64,000 nucleotides of DNA from Trichostrongylus colubriformis (lineage: Eukaryota; Nematoda; Chromadorea; Rhabditida; Trichostrongylidae). Below are positions 1-12,966 of the stretch, in pieces. The notes under the pieces are model-generated. The model was not told the DNA's origin. It ran no database searches and saw only the letters and a program-made list of their open reading frames with translations. The DNA lies in the NCBI GenBank assembly GCA_963978905.1, contig OZ022261.1, positions 27,649,686 to 27,713,685 on the forward strand. The letters run 5' to 3'. The stretch's first letter is position 1; each line of letters opens with the position of its first letter. The position numbers and the translations under genes were made by a program.

Positions 1-1046
1 GTTGCGAGGTGTAAGTGTGTCTTTATGTATAGCCTGATGGAAATGTGGACTCCGCTACCTCTGCCTCGTGCTTGCTACTGATTGCAGGCCAAGGCGCGTA
101 AGCTCTTTGCATTGTAAAGAAAACCGACTTTTGCATTTGCTCAAAGTCACTGAAATCAAAGCAGACCAACTAAATATTCTGGGACACCCTGTAGTTTTCA
201 GCTTCAATCTCGAACTGTAAAATTATTAAGATAAAGCCCATTTGTTAGTGACCGATTCCGTTGTATAATGTTATCAATCTGGAGTGAATCTTTGATAACA
301 GGAATTGATTCCGAGCGCTTTTTTTTTTCTTCAAAACAAGAACTTTAGTCCTGATCGCAATGTTTTTTTAAACTTGTTGACTTCTACTCGAGTAGTGGCC
401 TGTGGACAACATCAAGGCCTTTCTGTATCTTTCCCTCAATTAAGGTTCCTTGTTACCTAGTCGCTAAGTAATATTTCTAAGGTGACTGAGAAGAGCCAAA
501 CCATTATTAACCATTCGATCCCGAGGACAACAGAGTTCCACGTGATTCCATTTACTACCTTTCCTGTTTTGCAATATGTGTTAGCGCGGCAGTTCGATAA
601 GTATTTTTAGACGTTTTGTGATTAAACGATGTTTTTTGTCCAGATGTTTTCTCGCAAGTATTTTACGACATGTTTTTCCTTGATTCGTTAAAACCTTCAT
701 TGTGACCTTGAGACTGATGTCATTTTGTATTTTTGTGGGGTGTGGGATGGGCAAGGCACTCATTTTCTCACGTCTGTGTTTATTGCTGAAGTAGCTGCTA
801 GGAGTTTCACCACCGCGAAAATCCACTCATTCATTAATCTCGGAAGTCCCTCGTTAGCCTTTGTTTTTTGTAATTAATAGTTACCACATAAAAACAATGT
901 TAAACGAACACTGCTAATTGCTGGCAGTAGCTTGTATCACAATTCCAAAATGGTTGCCATCGCCCCGGAGTAGACAATCTCCGTGCCTGTTGTTCAAAGT
1001 GTAAAGAAGACTAAAAAGGCCAAAAGGGGGAAAAGTAGCCGGGAAC

Positions 1047-1224
1047 TACAGTCCATTTCAGAAAAAGTGATTGGGCGTGTCCTACGGACTTGTATGAACG
1101 TGTATCAAACACTCTCAATTCTCTGATCCCGCCACACACTCTCACTCTCGCCGCGTACTCTCACTCTCGTCATTCACCCAAGTCCGTGGGGCACGCCCAA
1201 TCAGTTTTTTCGAAATGAACTATA
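1047..1224. mobile_element. Palindromic MITE, ACAGTCC family, copy 1
   Basis: Terminal inverted repeats read TACAGTCCATTTC on the left and GAAATGAACTATA on the right, with an inner arm ATTGGGCGTG...ACGGACTTG matched by CAAGTCCGTGGGGCACGCCCAAT. No coding capacity. Two more copies lie at 27792 and 38034. Confidence 0.8.
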
Positions 1225-1282
1225 CGCTCAGACTGCCTGTAGAAGGAAATTAGGTCCGCAAAAGGTTGTACGCTACGGTCTA

Positions 1283-1706
1283 TGGACGCCGAGAAGGGTA
1301 AATTTGGCAGATTGTGGAACATGAAAGTGGGTAGAAGCAGTGCAACAGTAGAGGAAAACCAAGATAGAACGGCGAAAAAGCCAAGGAATAGGAACCGGAG
1401 AGCTCTCATCTCCCTTTCTCCCTCCCACTCCCCCTCCCCTCCCCCCACGGGTCACTAGCCGGGGATACACTGCGGACAGGCAGGGAGGCTAAATCAGCCG
1501 GCCGCGAACGTTGTCCCGCCCTCGCCAGCAACTTGCCCTGCTCATGAACTGCATAACGACAGTGGTGCTGCGGGGTCGTGATAACACAGCAAGCCGCGTT
1601 TTTATAGTGTGGGTTTCACTACACATCTCTTCATCTGAAGTGGGAAGATTTGTTACCAGAGAGCATATACCCCAGTTCTGACTTTCTTCCTACCCACCCG
1701 GTGCCC
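1283..1706 (+). repeat. Dispersed 400-bp repeat R1, copy 1
   Basis: It starts near GAAGGGTAAATTTGGC and ends near CCCACCCGGTG. Inside is a pyrimidine-rich run CTCCCTTTCTCCCTCC, then GCGAACGTTGTCCCGCC, shared by all five copies. Terminal motifs resemble the GACACCGGAAGGGG / CCCCTTCCGGTGTC inverted repeat seen in other copies, so this is probably a MITE. Small ORFs across it are not conserved as proteins. Confidence 0.75.
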
Positions 1707-3392
1707 TATATTACGAAAATCCGAGGTCTGAGGGTTCGGGATATGGACAACTTCTTCGGCGCACAATACGTGTCGGACTGTCGGTGTTGGAGTGGCAGCT
1801 AAGGCCCATGCGCCCCACTGGATTGGCAAGTTAGCTGCAAGGGGCCGAGCCTAACGACGGTCTGCCTATAACCTCGATATTTATGACTAGTATGACTACA
1901 AATCAAACTGTTCACACATGATGCACACTTCAATTGTGTATTACGATACGTTAAATGCTCACACACGTTACATTGCATTCGTACTTGGCGGCGCGATCGC
2001 ACGAAATACGCACCGCACACGCAACGCATTTTCCGCGGTCGATGTTGGTGTGCTGCTTTCGTTGGCGTGCTCGTCATGTGTCCCCCCATCTGGGGCACTT
2101 GTGTTCTTTTGTGATTTCTATTTTTCTTCCATATGATTTGTCACCATTCCTTCGTAAACTTGTAATGATTAATTTTCAATAATGAGGCCACATACATGTG
2201 AGGGATGATCCGTAGTTCTTAGACGAGTAGTAGTAGAAATCAATTCATCTTTAGCTATCTGCAAAACTTCGAGATGAACTGCTGCCCTTTAAGGACGCTG
2301 TAATGGAATCCAATTTGTTCTGCGGTTTCTTACCAATAATCACTTCTAAACCTAATTAGTATCCGTGAACATAAACCCTGTAAAAGTATGCGTACTTTTA
2401 AACCGGTTCATTCACATCATCTGTGTTTCCTGCTTACATAGATGAGAGTGTTATCTGATGTGCACAAAAAGGTCCCACTATATTGGAACGCATCTTATGG
2501 AAACCCATTGCAGTTAAATATGTAATCCAATATCTTTTAATGGGATCATCTGATATCGTTGGAGCTTCTTCAAAATTCCATTCTTCTCAGTGCAAACGAA
2601 CAAATGCCAAGTTTCAAATGAAGCAATCTTCCTACATGTTGGCTACAAGTGAAATTTGGTACAAGTTCATTAGCGCATACCACTTTGGCACATATCCTGT
2701 TACCACTTCGGCACATATCCTGTGTAAGCGCGACTTAGCACTTTATATGACGTGTGGTCTGATTACGGTGCCGTCGTATAATTAAAAATGTGGGGAACCG
2801 TACTCGTGTATTCTTCTTGAAACACATGCAACATATAAAGTCACTTTTCCTCCACATTTAATGAACTATCAAATAATAAAAAGGTCGCAGTAGTAGTTGC
2901 TGTGGTATTTTTAACCTCGTCAGTTCTTGGGACTTTGTAACGTTTTGCTTTGTCCTCAGTTCATGCCAGTGTGTGTTACCCGTATTCAAAGCGTACGACG
3001 CTCGTTGATTGATTTTCTTTCGACTATGTGATTACACTCGTATCAGGGAACGAATGTCACATTCTGAGTCTGTATCGCCGTTACGTTCCCATCTAACAAT
3101 CGGGCCTCATTCTCAGTCATTACGATCTCTAATGCGACCACCGTTCGGCCATGCACATACGTATAGTGTCAGAGAGCGATCCATTCACGAGGTACTTTTT
3201 ATGAACTGATGCGATTTTTTTAAATTGTTTATTCAGTACTGTTTGCAAATGCAGATTCCATCAATATCGCTTTTGCGAGCTGCTTGAATTTGATATGCGC
3301 GTTTTGGTCGTAAAGCAGTTGGAGAAAGGGGTCTCATTGTCGCGCTGTCGTCCTTCACTCGAAACCGTTCACGTTTACCAATTAAACCTAAT

Positions 3393-3430
3393 CCTTACTT
3401 TAGGGGGAAGCCCTTTCCCTTAAAGTAAGG
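3393..3430 (+). other. Near-perfect hairpin upstream of AMPK gamma exon
   Basis: CCTTACTTTAGGGG pairs with CCCTTAAAGTAAGG (13 of 14 positions) around a 10-nt spacer. It lies 184 bp before the first recognised exon. It could be a small inverted repeat of a dead MITE or an RNA hairpin. Confidence 0.5.
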
Positions 3431-3613
3431 CTTGGGCCAAAAACCTAGGGAAATGTAGCACCGGATGACGTGCCAGTGCAGTGGCCCCCTCCGACCGCAT
3501 TAGCATCCGCGTTTCATACCATCTGCACAAAATTGACTGCAACGCCGTCACTATGTCAGATACTCTTCAACCAACTACTTGTTTTACTGATTTTCAGTTT
3601 ACTCTATTTACAG

Positions 3614-6600
3614 GTCCTGCATTATGAACCGGATTCGTATGCTCGCCTTTTACAAATGAATCAGTGTTATGAAGCTATGCCGACTTCAAGTAAAATGGTT
3701 ATATTCGATACTGAATTAGTGTTATGGAAAGCTTTCAATGGACTTGTTTACCAAAGTAAGTATTATCTTTTCATTACTACTATGTATAATCGGATTTCTA
3801 TAATTCAGGTGTTGAGGTAATGTTTCGTTCTGCTGTTTTTAAAAGTTATCTCAAGGTTTTTTTTAGTTTCGTTTCGGAAGATTTTCATCTGATTACTGGC
3901 TCATCCATTTTTACCAGTGCTTTAAGCATATTCATTAGGGTTATAATTTCATAGGTCATTTTTTTGCTCTTATCAGTGTTGATCAACCTCTTTTGAAATC
4001 GAATCATTAACTTTTCCGTCGTAGTGGTGTGGTGCTAATTAAATTTCCCTTCAAAACTTGTGAATCCATGTTCACAGACGGTTGCTCTTTATAAAAATGC
4101 TGTTTTGTGCGCTCACAGTCCGTGGATGAGATATCAGTTACAAATTTCAAGGAATAATGCAATTAATTTCACGTTCCAGAAGTCCGTCCATTTTCCTTTT
4201 TATGAGAAGGGACTTACAGAAGAGTGCTTTTGTTTTGATTGCTAGAAAGCCCTCTTTTATTCCACTCTGATTAAACATTTATGTATTTTTCAACCATTGT
4301 GGCCTTACTCAAAGGTTACTGTTGGCGTAGAAGTCGAAATTGGCTATTATTGTTTTCACTTTTCATCGAACGCGTAAGACTGATGTTTTCTCGACTGCTA
4401 GTCGAACTCGTGGGTTTTTCCTTTGTTCACTTGAAATCAATAATTAATGGTGGAGTATGTGCTGTCAGGACAGAAAACTCGCGTTGCCGTGTTTGACGTC
4501 TGACGAGATGGAGGGATAGGGCGCGGTACCAGTTGAGTGCTGAAGCGATTACGTCTGGAATAAGGCGTAGAGCACCCTGGTTGCTCGAGGACCGATTCAA
4601 TGCGGCACGCATAGCTCGCATCATCGCGTCGCACACCGAACGCCGGAAGGCGAATTTTCTGTCCTAATGGCACACACCCATTTAGAAACCTTGCGCTGTG
4701 GTCGCCAGGTGTTATTGGGTTGGAGCTCACTACATTGCCTCTAGTTCGATAATCCCTTTTGATGCCTGCGATCACCACACGTTCTCAGTGACTTCTTTCA
4801 TGAAAACTATTTAAATTGAACCTCCACTCTGTAGCAAGCTTCGTACCAGTGCGCACCTCATGTGCTGGTCTTGGGACCTGCGTTGCGGATGCGTTGCATC
4901 AACTGCTATAGCGGAGATCGGTCGCCGAGTATGAATGCAGTATAAGTCAGCGCTTGGGGTAACAGCGCACTATCACGTTTATTTGAGACAGGAACTGCTG
5001 TCCCTTATCCCTTTCAAGTAAAAAATTGATTGTTTGTATGACTGGCAATAGGTGCAGAGCTGGCCAAAACAAGCGATACCAGTGCACGCAGTATGTGTCA
5101 CGCTGGAGAAGACTGCATTAGTTGTGAAGTTATGGTCGTGCTTCGAATCAGTCGCAGAAATGATTTTCGCAGAGTTTCATTCAGTTTTTTCTACAACTAA
5201 CACCTAGTCAACCATTTGAAAAGGAAACTTTGTTCCGCATTTCGGACTATATTTCTTGACTTTTTCCAACGTGGTGGTCTTGGGCTTTGTATCTCACGGC
5301 TTTCCGGAATCTTGATGCTTGTGGCGTAGCTATCGCTAGTTTTCAGTGCAGTGTATATCCTTGATAAGTGAAAAAAGAAAATAAAACCTTGTAGAACAAG
5401 ACTTTTTGCTATATCTTCTTCGCGAGAGTTACACTGTGTTGCTTTGTCATCATCCGTCGCTGTTCTTGCGGTGCATTATTTTCCGATAGTGTCTTATCAT
5501 AATATTTTATCGCATCGGTTCTAAAATATTATTCAAAAGTCACGAATACAAGATTTTTTACATTAGCACTTTGGCGACAGTGATGAAGGTGGAGATAAGC
5601 GCTTGTGCGAACACCTGTGAGCGGGAAAACAGGACTTGAGCGTTGTATAGTACAGTTCTTCTTCTCAACTTCTTCTATATTGGGTATAATCAGACACTCG
5701 GCATGTGTTGCTGTCAGATGGAGAACGTGGTGGATTAATTACGGGAATTCTCTCAGTCACAGATTTCATACGGGTTATGCTAAGGTTGCGAAGGTACGCG
5801 TACTCTAGCCCACGCTCAGCCTTTTATTTGGTGACCGTTTTAATTTTCAGGGAGCGTGGGCAGGCAGATGCATCAGTGAATGACAAGGAAGATCTTGGAA
5901 GATTAACAATAAAGAAGTATAGGGGTATGTTGCGTATTACTGAAGTAATTTCCTAGCTTTTTTTGACTGATTCATTTTAGAACTTGTGCAAAAAGAAGGG
6001 AAACTCAAGGAGTTAGTGTACATAAATGCTAATAACAGGTACGTCTTTGTACCAGCATCGTTCTCAGCGTCATTCATTGACGCATTTCGTTTCATTTTCG
6101 ATTTTATTTAGTTTATTGGAAGCTGCGAGATTACTTGCTCAGCATCGTATACATCGTCTGCCAGTTCTAGACCCAGAAACTGGTAGTCCACTTTTCATTC
6201 TCACTCATAAGCGGCTACTCAAGTTCCTTTGGTGTTTTGTGAGTTGCTGTCTTCTTTTGTTTTTTCTGTTTTCTTTCTTTATAGTTTTGTGTTATTTTTT
6301 GATTGTATGGATTCACTCTGTTACTTCAGTTATTTTTTTGAAGATTAGGTTCTTCGTACCTAGTCAGCATTAAATTGGTTACAAACAAATCGTTATCATT
6401 TTCCGCCTTATTTATTATGTTTAGGGTCAGCAGTTCTCACAACCCGATTTTCACATTCGGAGCGCCAAAGATCTCAACGTTGGCTCATGGGTTGGAATCC
6501 GTGTGGTATGTCAGAGAACTTCATTTTCGGATTATTTTTCCATGAATCCCCCCCCACCCCCCTCCACACCCGTTCACTTTACAGGAGGGCTCGAACCGAT

Positions 6601-9600
6601 TCTTCTTTTGCTTCCATGCTTAACTTCATGTCTCGTGGACACATTCCCATTTACTTTTCACCAGCTAGATTTCGATCCATTCACTTAGCTCTTCTTGTTT
6701 TTTCAGGTGTTTCCAGACACTCCATTGACATACTGCCTCGATATTCTGCTGAACAAAGGCGTTTCGGGTGTACCAGTCGTGGAGCGGGACACTTTCAAGT
6801 TGGTTTGCTCGATTCATTAATTCATTTTTCGCATATCCTTTTCAGTAAATAGCTTCGTAATGCATCTTTCATATTAAAGGGTTGTCGACATGTATTCACG
6901 ATTTGATGCTGTTGGAATCGCTTTGGAAGAAAGCGCAGACAGTTTGGATGTCACCGTTGAACAAGCTTTAAAGTTCAAGAACTTGGGCAGGGTAAATGTA
7001 TTTGCTTTTTTATACCGTAGGCTCTTTGATGTTCATATTTATAGAATGTTAACGATCGAGGCCGTTTGATGTTCATATTTATAGAATGATAACGATCGAG
7101 TGGTGTCGGTCAGAGATACGGATACTTTGTGGAAAGCTATCACAGTTCTCGTAGAGCGAAATGTTCACCGCTTGTGTGCTGTCAATGAAAATGGCGCAAT
7201 AGAGGTCAGTGTAATTTCGTCTCTTTTCTTTCCTTTCTTTTTTTCTGCTCTTCACCGTTATTACTACTTCTTTCTGTATTTATTCTCTCATTCCTCCTTA
7301 GTTGGTCGAGTTCTATGCATTGAGAAGGGGTTTGAGTAATTCGGCTTTGCGGACCTTGTAAAAGGGGCGACTCAGTTCGTCGCTTACGCGGCGAGGCGAG
7401 AGTCACGCGTGCATTTGTGGGGGGGGGGGGGGGAGGGGGAGGCTCCGGTGTGTGGGTGTTCCAAATTTATAGTTAAACTTCCAACTATCATCGGCGTTCG
7501 GTGACACTAAAAGATATCGCACCTACTTGTGACCCCCTCCCACTGAAGACACGTCCCCTTCAAAGGTAGTAGTAGTAGTGGGGACTGTTGCGGCCGAGTA
7601 TAAAAACAAAGTCGATGTGCTTAGTAGTAGTGCAGAAGTGAAGAAAAGCGGAGCAGAACGGTCAAAAGCTCGAAAAATCAATTCCTTTCACCGTTAATTG
7701 TGGGGGTGGGGGAGGGAGAGACCACGATAAAAAAGGGCGAGCCACCTTAAAACGGTTGGCAGCTGTTGCAAATATGCCTCCTCCAAAGCTGAGAAGTGCT
7801 CCCTTCACCATGGATTTTGCCACATCCAATCTTCTTAGACCCTAGCTTTCATGTGGGTGGCTCATTGAAAGCCCTCAATACCCACTGCATCCCTATCACC
7901 ATCTTCAACTGCTCCTCAGGAGCTCCTTGTTCCCTTCACTTATCTACCCGTCATCGCCTTCTATAGCTATCTCTATCCAATAAGGCAATAGGGAGCGATG
8001 ATAGCAAATGATAGTGACTCCTTGCTAACGTCTGTGCACCCATGACCCCCTTCTACTTTTCTCTATTCCCCCTTTAAGATCTCGGGACAGGTAAGCTGAC
8101 CGTATCCCACGGTATATCCTACTTATCACTAGACTGTACCAGAACTCAACTATGCATTTTTACCTTGAGAACCATGCATCGAGGGTAGCCCCGCCCATTG
8201 CGGATTTTCCCGTCGCTGATCATTAAACATTTCTCCAATATTTGGGCCCTTTTCGGAAATATATTGGAGGTTATCGGTCTGACCGATTATTTCAGTGCAT
8301 GCTCGCCCACTGGAGACGCCACGTAGCTTAGTTTGTGTCCTTTGCGAGCTTGCATCTCAAATTCATCGCTTCTCACACAGCGTTTTCTAAGGTGTGACTT
8401 CAGGAGCTAAATTAGAAAATTTTCAATTGAATACCGAAGGTTTCTTCGCACGCCGTGTCCACTGTATGCGGGGCGTAGCTTTGATTATTTGCGCCATACG
8501 TATTTACCTATGCAATAACTATCTCACTCCTGACATGACCATCGCAGACTATCCTTCGGCTAGTTCCGAATATCGTGACAGATGTATACATCTTGACTAA
8601 TGTCCCACCCATTCAGCTTAAACGGAGCCTGTAGCTTGTGCTGGAGCCCCGCGAATTCGTGTTTGTAAGCTCCGCCCATTCCAAATACGCTCCTCCCTTT
8701 ATAGACGGATCTTTTACTTCACTCCCAGCAACCCATGGTTGACTTTATCTTCTTCCCACTTCTGTGCCATTCTAGAACTGAATTAAACATTTTCACTTTA
8801 GCACCAAATGTTCTAGCGCACGCTCCGCCTCCAGTGGGTATTTTCGCTCGCTTGGTATCGTTTATGTGCGCCCTTTTGTCCCACCTTGAACGGAACATCT
8901 GAGCTGTGCCGGAACCGTAAAATGCGATCCGCCCACCGCACTCAGGCTATATGGAATCGTGCCCTCGACCTTATCCCAGCGTTTCTCAAGTTTGGGCTGT
9001 TTTGGAAGTGAATTAGAATATTTTCAGTTGAATATCAAATTTTCAGTGCACGCGCTGCCCATTGTGGGTGGGGCATAGTATTGCTGATGTACGCCCCTTC
9101 GTTCGTCACCCATGCACCAGCTGTTCCACACTTGATCTGACCTTTACAAGTTGCGCTTCAGATAGCTCTGAATTTCGTGACCGGCAACATACATTTTAAG
9201 CCGATCATGTGTCGATGATTCTTCTCCTATATGGTTCTATCGCCCCTCCCATTTCAGCTCGAATTTGTACTCGCATCTGTCATCTTTTATAAATGGTTTC
9301 ACTTGCTGCTCATACCGTTCCATTCCTTGTCCGTCCTCTCTAATGAGCCTTACCCAAGGATTTCCTGGCACACTCGTTGACTTGTTTTTTTCTCCTATGC
9401 CTTGATTCATCAATTAAGCATTTTCATACGGAAATTTTTGAACTGCTTCAGGGTATAATTTCGCTGTCTGATGTGATCAATCACATGGTCGTTAAACCAG
9501 GTGCAAAACTGAAACCTATCAAAGTTCCACGCCGTCATTACACGGCTCATCCGTATGACTGCACCGACGTGGTATGTTTTGCCATTCTTATCGCTTCTTA

Positions 9601-10355
9601 GCAAAATTGTCCTTCTTATATATTTGCTTCACTTGTTTTTTTTTGCTTTCACTATTTTGCTGCCGTCATTCTCTCTGTCATCCCTTTTGGTAAAAATCAT
9701 TTCTGAGCGCGCTCTGCTTCCAGTGGCGCTAAATTTTGAAGATCCTTTTTGTCAGACCTAATACTATGATATAGCCCTTCGGGATGACAACTTCATGACG
9801 GATATCTCTTATTGTGGTATTTCATTCATATAACATTCATTAAGCACCCTTTGGCCAAATTTTTAGAACCTATATGCATTTTCGCTCTAATCTTTTGACT
9901 TCAATGTTTTCGAGTGCTCACGTTCCCTCGTCTTTCATGCTCCTTTCCTTGGATTTGCACACTTTGGGTATTTGCAATTGCTTGAGGTCATCACAGCATA
10001 TGCTGTGCTGGCACATACCCAATCCATCCACTACCCATGCCGTGCTTGCAATGCGTCACGCTATTAGCACAAAAATACTGCAGCACTGCTCTCTTTTCAT
10101 TTTGCTCAGTCCACGTCCTAGTGAGGGGAGTTTGATTTTTAAGGTGGTCGCGCTTTATCGCAACTGAGAGGACATGTGGGAGTTTTCGAGACTGGTAGAA
10201 CCTTCTCCTGAAAATTAAGACCTGTAACGCTTCATTTAGCTTTAGGGGATCTGTTTCAGGATTTACGTAATCGACTTCACGACAGCGCTACTCTTCTCGA
10301 AGATACGGCCACTGGAAAGCTACAAAAGGACATTAGTAACCTCAGTCTTCATTGA
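3614..10355 (+). CDS. AMP-activated protein kinase gamma subunit (aakg-like), 11 exons, 5' incomplete
   Basis: This is the regulatory, nucleotide-sensing subunit of the AMPK heterotrimer; it binds AMP/ADP/ATP in CBS domains and controls the catalytic alpha subunit. Exons: 3614-3755, 5694-5793, 5851-5924, 5981-6038, 6112-6238, 6425-6505, 6707-6798, 6880-6991, 7085-7204, 9452-9571, 10260-10355 (TGA). All junctions are GT/AG with matching phases, giving 373 codons plus stop. CBS1 has TSSKMVIFD and SVTDF; CBS2 has IHRLPVLDPETG and THKRLLKFL; CBS3 has GVPVV and DMYSRFD; CBS4 has VHRLCAVNENG and SLSDVI. The residues matching human gamma1 Arg70, Asp90, His151/Arg152, Arg171, Asp245, His298/Arg299 and Asp317 are all present, so nucleotide binding is expected. 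The first exon begins just upstream of the conserved core with no credible start codon; an N-terminal exon must lie upstream. The family call is firm; which C. elegans paralogue it matches is not. Confidence 0.95.
4455..4677. mobile_element. Palindromic MITE R3, copy 1 (AMPK gamma intron 1)
   Basis: Left end GTGCTGTCAGGACAGAAAACTCGC pairs with right end GCGAATTTTCTGTCCTAATGGCAC. The middle contains GCATAGCTCGCATCATCGCGTCGCAC, shared with R3 copy 2 and with the 34-kb element. Two overlapping minus-strand ORFs here are by-products of the palindrome. Confidence 0.75.
7025..7100 (+). repeat. 40-bp tandem duplication of an exon 9 splice acceptor
   Basis: Bases 7025-7060 and 7065-7100 are the same 36-mer with one change (AATGTTAAC versus AATGATAAC), period 40. 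Each copy carries the intron end TTTATAG and the first bases of AMPK gamma exon 9. The downstream copy (exon start 7085) keeps the frame. Use of the upstream acceptor (exon start 7045) would add 40 nt and reach an in-frame TGA after 14 codons. Confidence 0.9.
7419..7443 (+). repeat. Poly-G tract in AMPK gamma intron 9
   Basis: A run of 15 G followed by AGGGGGAGG lies inside the 2.2-kb intron 9. It is a length-unstable simple repeat with quadruplex potential; no gene function is implied. Confidence 0.85.
8220..9790 (+). repeat. Decayed repeat array in AMPK gamma introns 9-10
   Basis: A recurring block can be followed at about 8225, 8395, 8780, 9007, 9408 and 9690. Each begins like AATTAAACATTTTC or AATTAGAATATTTTC, runs through a TTTTCAG-like spot, and leads into a G/C-rich part such as GCGCACGCTCCGCC followed by a variant of TGGGCGGGG. 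Spacing is irregular (about 170-400 bp) and identity is low, so this is an old array or a cluster of old insertions. The acceptor of exon 10 (9449-9451) lies in the matching position of one block. Confidence 0.5.
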
Positions 10356-12389
10356 AACGTACCTCTGCTGGTAGGCATTGATTGCATAATGTGCAGTTTT
10401 CTTATGTGTTTGATCTGTAACAAGGATCAAAGGTAACTGGTGAGACAAAAGACCGTGCCTTTCTCCATATTATCGTTGTATAGGATCTAAAGCTTGTCTT
10501 CATAGAAGCCCTAATCCGGCATCCTCATGATGATAACGTGATTAACGGTCCGTAAAATTTTGTGGATTTAGGTCCTCTGTAGTTCTATGTGATGTGATAT
10601 TGCGGTAGTAATCAAGTAACTTGTATATCTCAGAGCGCTTTCATCTAGTACCTAAGTTAAAATCCATTAGAAAGGGTCATGCTCAAAAATCCCTGAATTA
10701 TAGTATCTCGATAAAGAACCAGAATAGCAAGGAGTAACTCCTTATTGCAATTGTATGTGATTATAATTTTTAGTGTCACGATGTTAGGAATAAATTGAGT
10801 CTTTGTGTAATGTGACTGATATTTTGTTTTGATCAATGATGAAGTGAGGTTTGCGAAAAATATGCAGTACGTCAAATGACAGTGGTTGAGATGTTCAATT
10901 TTCACCCCCTTTCTTCGCACCTTTCCGTGTTAATCTGCGCCTTATCTCACAGTCAAATTCAAATGATTCTAAACATAAATAAAGAAACGTGGTTTGGATC
11001 TTTTTCTTCAAAGTTGGGCTCTGGCGCATACATAAATAAATAAGTAATCATTACGAAATTACAAAATAGTATGGAAAGGTTATCGATGAATGAATGCCCT
11101 TTTGCGACGACACTTTAGTAGTATACCAATAGCACAGACAGTATCAATAGCAATCGGTACATTCATTAGATTCAGAGGGAGATCCTATGTAAATTCAAGC
11201 ATTGTAAACGGAGCCTTCAATCCGTTCATTATCAAATTAGGGTTGAGATGTGTCATGTTAAAAGCGAATTTCAAGTTAAAGCACTTTATTAAGCTGATAC
11301 GAAAATTGCAGAAAAGTAAAGCTTAATTAGAGATCATCAGGAAAACCCGTGAGCATACAGCAAATTGGTCAGTGAATAAAAACAATTAGATCACAAGCGT
11401 AAAGACATCGTACTGAAATGAGGGCAGGAATTTTGGCGCAAGCCACACTTCTCATTACAGCTTAATTTTTTCAGAGAGTAGGCAAGGGGCTGGGTGGCGC
11501 GCCTCATAAAAACTCTCCCAATCCAGCAGATGCCCTTCTTTCAAAGTGGATTGAGCTCAGCAAAGTCGGGCCGCGAACTGATAAGAGAGAAGCATGGGCG
11601 CTTTACAAAACTCCTCCCTCATAAACCTCGTTCAGTGCTGGAAACACAATACGGAATGGGCAAATCATTCTGTAATATTACAAAAATCGATCTTAATTAA
11701 CCATGGAGATGAGATATGTTCGTATTGATTGCCGTAATGTGAAGTAATTTCTAAGGAGTCGTTGTAATGGCTTAAATTCCACAAGGCAAGAAAATGTGAG
11801 AATGTCGAATATTGATGAATGCCACAGATAACGACACCATAAAGTTAATGAAGCAAACAAGAACATCGATGCGTAAGATCCCTACACTGAAGTGAGAAAA
11901 GGACTATATGTCGAGCAACACTGAGACGAAAGTGGGAACGTACTGTAACAAGTAACGAGTAGACGATTTGATGCATTGGAACTCCATAAGGTACTTCATG
12001 AACTAAGATAATCTACCTACCTTGATTTCTAGGAGTAGTCAGAACGCGAGCTGAAACTAACCTGAGGCATGCGTGGAGCTTGTAGGGCATGTGCATGTGG
12101 GTATGGGGTGTGCATCGATAGGACAGAATGTCACAGCGCGACGTGCGGCGCGCGTGTTAGTGGCACCATGGGTGGTAGAGGTTCGGAGGACTATCGTTTG
12201 TGCGCCTTTATTTTAGAAGTGAGACACGGTAATCCTTCTGGGAACCAACCACATGGAGCGTCTCCAGCTCGTTTTACGTGAAAATAGTTCTACTGACGAG
12301 GAAAGCATATATTACAGACATGATGTATAACCGGTATTTGCTGATGAGATGAGCTACCTGGCGTTTGGCACAATACGCTCTAAGTCATA
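10356..12389. other. Intergenic, AMPK gamma 3' flank
   Basis: It holds the 3' flank of the AMPK gamma gene. Candidate AATAAA signals lie at 10789-10794 and 10978-10983. No exon with a convincing splice frame was found; the short ORFs on both strands look random and A/T-rich. Confidence 0.6.
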
Positions 12390-12411
12390 AATGGAATGGT
12401 TCTCCATGAAC

Positions 12412-12449
12412 CAGAAAAAAACTTTTTTTTCAGAAAAAAACTTTTTTTT
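12412..12449 (+). repeat. Two tandem 19-bp units
   Basis: CAGAAAAAAACTTTTTTTT occurs twice head to tail. Each unit is itself nearly palindromic (A7-C-T8). A homopolymer-rich local duplication. Confidence 0.85.
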
Positions 12450-12789
12450 CACTTTAACTCTTCCATCAGGTCTCCTCATCGTTGGATATGCATCGGGAGA
12501 TATGTTGTCGACCATTGTTTACTACGACTGTGCTACGTGGTGTACCATTTGTTTCGTAAATACTTGTGCTCAGATAGAATGCATTGCACACGAACTGCGA
12601 GAAGTACATTATTTGGCAAATAGCTGAAATGAAACACTTTAAAATAACGAATCACCATGGTGGAAATAGTTGGTCACATATCAAGTTTGAAGCACGTAGA
12701 TAGCGGATGACTATCCTTCATATTAGTATTTCTCATCCGGCGTGCGACGTTTGCGCGTGAAATGGTTGCACTCAGTGGGAAGAGCGTAT

Positions 12790-12966
12790 AAGGCCGCGTT
12801 CATACTTTGCGCCGCCAGGGCGTGGCTGCGTTTACAGACAGGGGGGCAGAGTGGCACGGGAGAGTGCAGAGACGATGCAGGGAACGAGGCAGGGTGGCAT
12901 AGACGGAGACGAAGAGACACACAGCTACATTCTGCCGCCGCTAACGCAAGGTATGAACGCGGCCTA
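12790..12966. mobile_element. Palindromic MITE R5
   Basis: AAGGCCGCGTTCATACTTTGCG on the left pairs with CGCAAGGTATGAACGCGGCCT on the right. The interior is purine-rich (GGGGGGCAGAGTGGCACGGGAGAG). The ORFs reported on both strands across it are palindrome artefacts. A distant relative lies near 56383-56497. Confidence 0.8.

Noticed and set aside
4427..4778. Minus-strand ORFs of 69 and 113 codons
   Set aside because: They cover the R3 MITE inside an AMPK gamma intron.
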